Source of the DNA: Microvelia longipes
Taxonomy: Eukaryota > Arthropoda > Insecta > Hemiptera > Veliidae
Length of the DNA stretch: 64,000 bases
Assembly (NCBI GenBank): GCA_018340805.1
Contig: JACMZG010001911.1
Span: 29,873,290-29,937,289 of the forward strand
Reading direction: 5' to 3'
Shown here: positions 55,501 to 64,000 of the stretch, one piece after another
How the letters are laid out: every line of letters begins with the position of its first letter
Numbering within the stretch: the stretch's first letter is position 1
Position numbers and translations under genes: made by a program
The notes under the pieces: generated by a model
What the model saw: the letters and a program-made list of their open reading frames with translations, nothing else
What the model was told of the DNA's origin: nothing
The model's database searches: none

Positions 55501-58180
55501 CCTGTAAGTTTATTTGGTGCTAGAGGACAAGGAGGTAGTTAGAGTGTCCCTTAACCTTTTTTCTGATGTGGTTAGATTAATATCCCAAAAAGTCAGTACA
55601 AAAGTGGCAGTAGGGCCACGGCTAGGCAAGCAGGCCCGCGAGGTAGCCTTCTTAGAGACATACGATATATGTATAAAAGAAATAAGCATAGAAGCTTTGT
55701 GACATGTCTGGCAGAAAATTCATAACATTGGTTTTAAGAGTCTGAACTTTAATTAGATTCTAACTCTTGTACATTGCCTTTCATATAATTTACAATAAAG
55801 AAATATTAAAATTTGTTACATTTAAACTGAAAAATATTATGTCATTCCCTTTTTAATCAGATGCAACACAGCATATTGTGCGTCTTTATATTATATATTC
55901 ATATTACATATTATATATTCGAGAATAATAGCAAACGTTTCTTGGCTACGGATGTTTCCAACACTAATGATGGTAATATACTCTCCCAGCATCAGCTAGA
56001 TGTTACACGGTAACGATATGCTGTTAGATTGTTATACTACGTAGTAGACAGTCTATGTGTCACAGAGTAAATCTTACCCTTGTCAATCCCCTAACAGAGT
56101 GTAGAGCTTGTGAGACAATCATATAAATCTTTTTACTCTGTGGCTGGAGAAAATTACAGTTTCAACTTAGTCATTTACTAGTTCCTGGTAGCAGAAAGTA
56201 TAAGCTTAGGTATTTCACACCTACGAGTTATCTTAAAATTTACCAAACTGTAACTAAGCATAATCTAAAACAAACTTATATCACCAGCATGTGAGTTTTG
56301 TATAAATTAAATCTGAAACTAGCAATAAGCTTCAAAATAAATCACGTTATTCAACAATTTAAAAAAGTGAAACGGCTGCAGCAATAATTATAAAAAATAT
56401 AATTATAATTATTAATTTAATTTTAAATATCCCTTAAGTCATGTGACGGGAAGCCGCGACAGGCCAGAGGACGTAAGTATTTTCAACGCTGCAAGTAAAA
56501 AAAACTAATCTCCAAAGGGGCTAATAATTAACCTAGATGAGATGAAGAGGTCTAAATATTTGAAGAGGAATGGCCTACTAGGGTACACATTAATGTTTAC
56601 AGTCCAACCAATGTTTATTACATTGTAGAGACTGGTCCGGAGCTAGGATGCGATATGAATAGACCTTGTTTTAATTTGACGATATTATATCTTATATCTC
56701 ATATTTTTTTAGAAGTAAGCAGGTATAAATTAACTTAATGCTGCACTGTGCCCAAACACTGGTGTATAATTCGTGACATTCGGCAATAAAGAAGGGAAAG
56801 AGCAAAATTATTTAGGGCCGAAGAAATTGTCGATTGTCTAAGGGTGAGCCTTGAAACAACACTTGGTCAATGCCCTTGCTAATTTATACCCTTAAAGTAG
56901 TTTTACTCATTCTACTTGCAGTATGAAGTATTGTAAGTTTCACTCATTAAATGAAGAAACATAATGAGAGGGATGTTTTATTTCAGAGAGAATTATTTTA
57001 TACATGGTGTTTCAAAGGTCTCCTTACACTCGCCTCTCATACTTTTATACATCTCGACTTTAATCTTTCCTTAACACGCAGTTTTCTTGCTTTCCTTTTT
57101 CCCTATTGCCTTTTTCATGGCTTTTTCTGTAGTAAAGAAAACCTTTTGTTGAAAAGGGAATTGAATATCATAACTCAAGGTTCTTTTATTAAATTATGCT
57201 TCTAGACTACGACCTCTTTACCCTCTTGTTCGCTAAGTCTTTCCCTATACAAGTGTTCTTACAAGGTTTTTCTTTTTCCACTCTTTCCCTAGTTTTTTTA
57301 AAGCGCAAAAAGTTCGTAAGTAAAAGGAGAGACTTAAAGTTTTCTTCTCTCTGGAGATGGGGTGAAGTCATTAAAACTATGCTAAAGAAAAGGTTTTTTT
57401 TTTCTAAAATTCCGCCCTCCTTTTACCATCCTACATACCCTTACTCCTTATACTTCACTTTAAGGAAAATACGAAATAAAACAATGAACAATATAATATT
57501 AAAAAAGAAATTCTTTAAAAAAAGAATAACAAAACAAGGCTTTCAAAAAAATAAAATTAAAACACTGAAAAAAAACATCAGTTATGCCTCTGGGTCATGA
57601 AAATATCAAGAACAAAAAATATTAAATTCCTCCTCTACTTTTTTTTAAGTTTTATGTTTAAAAACTAAAGTTGAGCTTAGAATCTTTTAAGACACTTTTA
57701 AAACAAGAATAGCAAAAATAATATTTGTTTACAACACCTAAAAAAGCAAAAATCTATAGTTTGTGAAGACAGTTATATATATATTACTAGAAAGTATATC
57801 ATACTAATTTTCGGATCATAAAAATACCAAAAACAACTGGAGGCACTAACTTTATTTGATTAAAATTTGATTTATAGCCTAAATATTATATTATATGACG
57901 TGTAGCCTAGGGTGTGATAACGACAAATTTGAGCAAACAAAAATGTTTTGGTAACACAGTTTCAAATTAGTTTAACCAACCTTAAACATTTAGGGATACC
58001 CATCTAGAACACCTCTAGAACTAATAACTATATATATTTTTTTATTGTTTGACCTTAATTTAGAAATTAAATTAACAAGTTATTTTTTCCTTATTTTTTC
58101 CAAAGATAAATATAAATAAGAATAATAGAATGAATAATTCTCTTTCAAAAAGGAATAAAAAAAAAGTATAGTAACAGAGC
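55501..58180. other. intergenic with unassigned frames
   Basis: A 62-codon plus frame (55514-55702, MVLEDKEVVRVSLNLFSDVV...) sits in locally GC-richer DNA and could be a decayed retroelement, but I do not recognise it. Plus frames at 56951-57205 and 57196-57600 are Phe/Lys/Leu-rich, of low complexity, and not accepted as genes. Confidence 0.35.
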
Positions 58181-58204
58181 TCTCGCACGTCATCGTGACG
58201 CCTA

Positions 58205-58280
58205 AGCGTAAACCAAAAAATTGGCAATAAGAGCTGGCTCTTGTCCCAGGATTAATATCTGGGCCTACCCATTAGGATTT
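58205..58280 (+). repeat. dispersed repeat end, pairs with 59195-59265
   Basis: GAGCTGGCTCTTGTCCCAGG, ATTAATATCTGGGCCTACCC matches GGGAGCTAGGTCTCATCCCA, GAATTAAGGCGTGGGTCTAC at the second locus. Both are followed by AT-rich DNA. Confidence 0.5.
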
Positions 58281-58940
58281 TAGAATGTTAAAGATCTTTT
58301 AAGAGGTCTCCACTCTCGCTTTCACCGAAAGCCTACGATAAAAGACGGTTTGAGCAGTTAACTTTAAACATCCGACAAGACATGCTTTAAACAAGTAAAT
58401 CTTGAGAGGACTTGCTCAATTCTAAATAGAGAATCAAGAAGTCAGTTTAGAATTAAAAACTTTTTAGTGCGGTTTGCAAGTTATAATGATTTCCTTTGGA
58501 CCTTCCTTTTTCCTCTAACAATTCATTTGTTTCTTATGTTTTCAGTTTATACTTCATAGCCTGAGTAACAGCAAAGCCAGGCCTCGTTTGTGGTAACACT
58601 TTTACAAGTTAATGAATTGTTTTTTAAATTTGTCAGGGAAAAGTACCTGTTTATGTTTCCAAAACGTTGTTCAAAACTATGCTCGCCCTTCTAAAATCAG
58701 ATCTGCAAAACTATTGGTGCACTCATACAAGACTCAGTTTATATTATTTATTAAATAGTTTAGCGTATTTCCTTTGTAAAAGAAAATATACAAACAAGTA
58801 AAACCCGTGCATGAGCTTGGCTTAAAAGTTTTATCATAAAAAAACACCTTAATCAAAATGTGTGCAAGCAGATTTTGTTAGATTTTCCAGTTATGTTTGA
58901 TTGTTTTGTAAGTTCCCCTGGAAAAAAAGCAAGGCAATAC

Positions 58941-59265
58941 CTACAAAAGATCATATTGAAGCCAAACATTGCAAAGTAAAGATAGCTGGCTTAGTACCAC
59001 GCTTGGTGCTATAAGTGGAGCTAAAAATCTTTTAAGAAGGTTCAACCATTGCCTCTTTCTCAAGCCTACTGTACTAAAAGAAAGCAAAGCTAGAAGACGG
59101 TATAAGAATTTAACTCGAAAATCAGCCAAGTTATACTTCATAACGTATCAAATTTTCAACGAGTGTGAATATAATCAACTATTTAAATTAGCAGACAATA
59201 AAGGGAGCTAGGTCTCATCCCAGAATTAAGGCGTGGGTCTACCCACGGCTTTAGAGATAAAAGAA
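58941..59265 (+). repeat. possible retroelement 3' end with an 80-codon frame
   Basis: A frame at 58969-59211 (MQSKDSWLSTTLGAISGAKN..., later KARRRYKNLTRKSAKLYF) ends exactly where the repeat shared with 58205-58280 begins. That suggests a mobile-element C-terminus plus 3' UTR. The protein is not recognised. Confidence 0.35.
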
Positions 59266-60242
59266 ATAATTTACCTTGACTTTTAACAGTAGAATGATAT
59301 TACGAACCTCACTATGATCGGCTTTATGAGCGAATAATTACCTAAAACAAACAGAATAAAGTTATTAGTATTGACTTAAATCATATGATAATGAGATTAA
59401 AGGTCCTATTAGAATGAAGCATTAGGGAATGAATAATAGAAAACAAAACTCTTAATGAATAAGGTAATACTAGCATTAAACTCATTCAAAACTCTTAAAT
59501 GTCTAAGAAGCTTCAAACAAAGATATAAATTATTTAAAACCAAACCGCCTCCTTACGTAACTTAAAATTCACCATAACAAATAAACCTTATAAAGTAAAC
59601 TTGTAAAATTTGCAAAACAATATATTAGGCATGTTGCTTTTTTATGTCATTATAACGTAGATGATAATGAAGACTGCAGATCTTGAAATAGTTAATAATT
59701 AGATTGACATAATAATAACGTTTCGGTGAGCATTTTTGAATTGATTTAAAAAAACGTCACCACTACTAAATTTTGTCAGGGGGAAAATGCAGTGAGAGGA
59801 GAAAGTTTACTCTTCTCGTGAAAACAAAAGGCCTTTGACCTTTTGGCTACTGCGCGGCCTCAGCGCTTGGGGCCGCTTAGCTGCCCCTGTCACATGTAAC
59901 TTTGTGTATTTGTTAACCATACATACTTAATACATGTGTACAAAATTTAACACATTTTGTTAAAATTGTGTTAAAAATAAATTGTTATTAAAATAAAATG
60001 TTTAAATTAAAATTTAAACATTTTAGGAAGATTTGTCATTTTTTTGAAATGTTTGTGGGGTATAATGTTGATTATTGTAGGTTAATGACGTCCTAGATAT
60101 TTCATTAACAATAGGGTTCGGGAAATTAACAAGGTTGATTTTTCATTTTTCAACTGTTTAATTAGATTCGAGTAAGCATTCAAAAAATATAATATCCCAT
60201 AGAATCGTCTAGGAACAAAAATCTCGTAAGTACCAACACACA

Positions 60243-60245
<3 letters not shown>
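59266..60245. other. intergenic; GC-rich scrap at 59790-59890
   Basis: The segment with CTACTGCGCGGCCTCAGCGC stands out by composition and resembles GC-rich repeat scraps at 3780-3870 and 7150-7230 only loosely. No gene. Confidence 0.4.
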
Positions 60246-60319
<74 letters not shown>

Positions 60320-60362
60320 TAATATATTATGTATATGTATGTATGTAGTATGTATGTATATA
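60246..60362. repeat. (TA)n microsatellite, longest tract
   Basis: A TA tract of about 75 bp and then TAATATATAA slips and a TGTA-rich end, preceded by CACACACGCA. Confidence 0.95.
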
Positions 60363-60914
60363 TATCATAATATATTGATCTGTAAGTTCCTCCCCTTTCA
60401 AAAAATCTATCCCCCCTACCCCTTCCCCCGTGACCTTAATCTCATAAGCTCTTTTTTCTTCTAAAATTCGCTAAAACCACTAAAGCACCATGCTTATGTG
60501 CATATGCGCATAAACATGGATGCGGAACAAAAGATGTGTTGTGATGTGAAACATGTGATGCGTGAACTACGACTAAAAATATTTAAGACATAGGAATATT
60601 CTGTAAGATGATTGATAGTTTAAGTTGATCTTAACATGTTAAAGTATCTACACTCTTTGTTCCTAACTTCATCAGCTTGGTGGTTTCGTTGTTTTGATTC
60701 ATGATAACGTTCCCATAAATAGTAAATGAAATTGTTGGTTCTGTATCAATTTCTCTCTATTTAAAATGTTAAACACGATTTAGCGAACCAATATTCTCAA
60801 ATAAAATTTACAAATTAATTAAAATTTCAAAATTAGAAAACCGGTAAAACTATGAAAACAAGGGTTGCTTTAACGAAGAGTGCTGTATTTGTTGAGGGTC
60901 TTTTTTAGTTTAAA

Positions 60915-61425
60915 CTATTGGAATAAATACAATTCATATTGATTGTATCTTCGTACCACGAACACAAAGCTTAGGGCAGGTTATATAAACTTTCCAAAAT
61001 TATTCATTTGTTTAAATAATTTTTCGAAAGTAGGTCCACGACATGTTTAGTATCTTTTTCGTGGTTTTTCTTGGTCCTGTGTTTTACTAAAGCTGTATGA
61101 GAATCTAAATTATCTGAATTTATAATTTGGATAATAAATAACCATTATGAAATCACCGGCTTTACAATACAGGTTTTTCGTCCTCACTATAATAAGCGCG
61201 TCAGCTGCCGTTAGTGAGGCAGAACAATGGTTAGGGCTACCATGTAGGCTGCTTCCAAAATTAATCTCTTTGACATTGAGAGATAACTACGTAACAGTTG
61301 ATAGGGCATCAGCGTCCATCCCTTAAAATATTGGAAAAAATACGATTCATATTGATTGCATCTTTGTACCACAAACACACAACATTATGTTGACCCCAAA
61401 CAACAGTTGATAGGGCACCAGTATC
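60915..61425 (+). repeat. short direct repeats
   Basis: TTGGAATAAATACAATTCAT...TATCTTCGTACCACGAACAC (about 60920-60965) recurs at about 61330-61385. GTAACAGTTGATAGGGCATC (61292) recurs as CAACAGTTGATAGGGCACC (61400). This indicates a partial local duplication. Confidence 0.6.
61147..61326 (+). CDS. small ORF with N-terminal hydrophobic stretch, unrecognised
   Basis: Fifty-nine codons start MKSPALQYRFFVLTIISASA. The hydrophobic core and small residues before SEAEQWLG look like a signal peptide. The locally raised GC content and clean frame are mildly suggestive. There is no homologue I recognise, and the frame runs into the short direct repeat (GTTGATAGGGCATC), which argues that it is part of a repeated element. 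It could also be the first exon of a gene continuing beyond the window. Low confidence. Confidence 0.2.
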   Translation: MKSPALQYRFFVLTIISASAAVSEAEQWLGLPCRLLPKLISLTLRDNYVTVDRASASIP

Positions 61426-61499
61426 CATCCTTAATGTCCTCAGCTCAAACACTTAACAAGCTGTGAAGACTGGGTCGAATCTTAACTCTTAATATTTTA

Positions 61500-61968
61500 C
61501 TTTACTTAGTGACCCAATAAGCGAGATAGAAGACATCCTGAGAACACTGAGCACACGGTGAGCCTCTCACGGTGAATCCTCTAGCCAATTGATTCACCCA
61601 AAAGGTTCATGGTTCTGCTTCATCTGATGTCGGAAAAGATCCTGTCCCAAAATCTCCTGGACAGCCACGTGATCCAGCGGGGACGAGGAAACCTGCGCGC
61701 TCTACCCAAAGCACGCACTGAAGACCCCTTCACTTTCAAAAGTACTTCAGCATTTGAATAATTTCTGGTGGTCTACCTCAAGAATTCCTCCATGACTTAG
61801 GCCCAACAAAGTTCTAACAAACTTTGTTCAGGACAAGACTGACTGTGGTCAGTCCTGTAACCGGATCCCGGATAAATTTCCTTTTTGATAAAACGCACCG
61901 TGAATAAAATTAATCTTTTCTACAAATTTCTTGTGTTGTGGGATATAAGTTTTTTGCGACCACCAGAA
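61500..61968. other. GC-rich unclassified stretch
   Basis: It is markedly less AT-rich than the window average (for example GCCACGTGATCCAGCGGGGA). Several frames are partly open (one contains LMSEKILSQNLLDSHVIQRG), but none has a recognised domain. It is probably old mobile-element coding sequence. Confidence 0.35.
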
Positions 61969-62256
61969 TTTAGAGGTCAAAGGTTCTGCCTGGGACACCC
62001 ATCCGATACGAGTCAGCAGAATGGCAGATCCTTGTTCCGGAAGGTATTTACAAAAAATTGAGACTGGTTCCAGCCATTACACTGTTTGTTAACTTGGGTG
62101 GTTAATTTGACCTGTAAAGTGCGTTCTGCCTGGGACGCCCATCCGATACGAGTCGGCAATATTGCATCCTTGTTCAGGAGGGTATTTATGAAAAATTGAG
62201 ACCGGTTCCAGCCATTACACTTTTTATTAACAAAACACCCCTGGGCTCTTGTTCTA
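61969..62256 (+). mobile_element. partial copy of the 464-bp TIR element
   Basis: It contains two direct GCCTGGGACACCCATCCGAT-type units (61988, and 62129 with one change), the GAGACCGGTTCCAGCCATTAC blocks and the right terminus CCCTGGGCTCTTGTTCTA. The left terminal inverted repeat is missing. Confidence 0.75.
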
Positions 62257-63315
62257 TTTGACTAATAGGATGACCCAACTTAACCAACTTTATTCCTAGC
62301 TAAAAATACCCTGATGATCCTTCGTCAGTAAGTATTATTGAAGTGTAAAAATTAAATGGAATCTGTTTTAAAAGTCCCCTATATGAATTAAAAGAAGTCA
62401 TAAACAGGATAATTATATTGCAAATATGTAATGAATGTGTTTAATTTTGATTTTTGCATCTGAAGCTTCACTAATGAGGAAGTGACATACCGAGAGTTGT
62501 TCACAAAAGCTTTAGTCATTAAAGTTGATACTATTCATTACGGGGTTTTAACAGTGCTTTTTCTAACATCCGACTGTCGGTTATTTCAAAAGGTTATTAT
62601 GGCTCCAAGAAAACTCAAATAATTGAATTCGTAGACAACAAGGAAGGTAGTTTAAATATTAATAACATATTCTCCTCAGAAATTACTATTTCAATTAATA
62701 ATAGTGTTCTGTCACTAATACACTATATTAAAACCAAAACTTTAATCATTATACCCATGTCCTAAAAGATTAAAAGCGAATATCTAAAGTAAAAGGATAG
62801 AATGCTTAATACATAATAAAAGATAAGGTATACCGAGTATAGAGGAAAGCGCTGGGTATAGAGAGGAGGAAAGCCTGGTATCTATAAGGAGCTATAGAAA
62901 GGAAAGGGATTATTGTTAAGGATTAGCATGACACTATCGCTAAAAGCTCTTAGACTTACTAAACTCCTGTTCACATTTTTTCTCTTTTAATAATTTATTA
63001 TACGATACAAGGGGGCTTTGAATTTTAAAGCCAAAAAAATGACTATACGCTCTGATAAAGAGATAAATTAAATAGCCCAGTAAAGAGAAACTAATTTATT
63101 ACAACCAACTATTGAACGTTAAATTGTGATGTAAATGTTAATGTTATTCAGCACATAAATTAGGGTAAAGTAAAAATGAGAAAGATTTAACAACTAAAAT
63201 ATATTTTATTCCGTTTATTGGGCAAATATATGCTAATTTTTGAGCACTGACAGCCGGCGGTTAAGGTTTGTTAACAAAGAGTTTAAATTATTGAGTCACA
63301 AATATACAATTTTAT
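62257..63315. other. intergenic, nothing recognised
   Basis: AT-rich. A purine-rich stretch at 62820-62915 repeats GGTATAGAG/GGAAAG words. No gene. Confidence 0.5.
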
Positions 63316-63720
63316 ACTTTTCCTTATTTGTACCCTTAGTATTTAGGAAAAGTATTATGCTTGAAACCGAGATATCTCTTGAATTAACAGTTTCAAAAAT
63401 ATAGACCTCCTGATTGGTTTTTACTGATTTCAAATTTTTTAAAATAAGCCTAATTTAAAAAAAAACGATGTGTGGTTATGTAGACTATTATGTGTGTGTG
63501 TGTGTGTGTGTGTTTAGACTGTTATCTCGGTGTGTTTAGGCTAAAGAGTTAAACTTGCATACATAATCAATATTTAAGACCAGCAGGGCTATCTAAAAAA
63601 AATGCATGTCTTCAAGAACCGTCATTTACGACAGCAAAAATGTCAAAACTTTATGAAATGTGAAAAATTGTACGGGTCAGTTTTTTAAATCTTAAAATGT
63701 AACACGCAATTGGTTTTATA
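63316..63720 (+). repeat. diverged D1 copy with a GT microsatellite
   Basis: It opens TACTTTTCCTTATTTGTACC and TTTAGGAAAAGTATTATGCT, then GAAACCGAGATATCTCTTGA and a CTCCTGATTGGTTTTTACT block. An uninterrupted GT run at 63491-63513 expands the TGTGTGTCTG part of D1. Confidence 0.6.
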
Positions 63721-64000
63721 TAAGACCAACAAAATTTCCCAGTTTCATTTTATTCTCTACAAGTTCAATTTTTATCTATTGACATGTATTATAAACCGAG
63801 AATTGGGTTTTTTTTTAAAAAAAGGTTAAGATCAAAAATGATCCTATTGAATTAAATTTTTTACAAGAGTATCCCTTAATGTAACAAACGTAAAAAAGTA
63901 AATGTAAAGTAAAATGTAAAAAAGTCAAAGTTTCAATACAAGGCGACTTGTATTTCTACATCTACAGTTTTAGCAGGATCCCTAATGTTAAGCGGCATCG

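Noticed and set aside
56951..57600. Two overlapping plus-strand ORFs of 84 and 134 codons
   Set aside because: They are Phe-, Leu- and Lys-rich from pyrimidine and purine tracts, with no motif and no splice or promoter support.

Overview
The window is eukaryotic and almost certainly insect nuclear DNA. It is strongly AT-rich, full of (TA)n microsatellites, retrotransposon debris and dispersed repeats. It holds spliced genes with GT-AG introns and no operons, and the proteins recognised are odorant-binding proteins (an insect family) and one neuroligin-type exon. I cannot place the insect order with confidence.

Odorant-binding protein (OBP) array, about 9.8-36.7 kb, plus strand. Two complete six-exon paralogues can be assembled by hand. 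OBP-1 (15931-20102) encodes about 130 aa and OBP-2 (29159-36281) about 139 aa. Both have a signal peptide, six cysteines with C2-X3-C3 and C5-X8-C6 spacing, the same intron positions and phases, and related promoters, introns and 3' flanks. A third copy survives only as the end of its last intron, its last exon and its 3' flank (about 9785-10700). Upstream DNA was duplicated too: 12.0-13.3 kb matches 23.3-24.3 kb very closely, and 14.0-14.4 kb matches 25.1-25.6 kb more loosely. The introns and flanks carry many insertions, including a 100-bp Tourist-like MITE, a Penelope-like element fragment, dispersed repeats, minisatellites and TA tracts. One dispersed repeat sits about 80 bp upstream of the OBP-2 TATA-like box.

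1-9.8 kb: no host exon recognised. It holds dispersed repeats (family D1, family D2, a tRNA-like SINE relative) and a short palindromic tandem repeat near 270.

20.4-28.2 kb (between the OBP genes): degenerate non-LTR retrotransposon pieces, one of them apparently of the R2/NeSL type with a restriction-like endonuclease; a SINE copy; a perfect 88-bp inverted repeat; and a second foldback element.

37.8-38.6 kb: one 150-bp minus-strand exon of a neuroligin/carboxylesterase-fold protein. A 5'-truncated LINE RNase H fragment lies in the opposite orientation about 40 bp from its splice acceptor. The rest of the neuroligin gene was not found and may lie outside the window or in short unseen exons.

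38.6-64 kb: repeat-rich DNA without a confident host gene. It contains more D1 copies, a Penelope-type tail with a hammerhead-like motif (about 44.1 kb), a nearly intact SINE (48.85 kb), a minus-strand reverse-transcriptase fragment (50.9 kb) and a partial terminal-inverted-repeat element (62 kb). Percent identities, homologies and exon models here come from reading by eye; nothing was searched or aligned by program.
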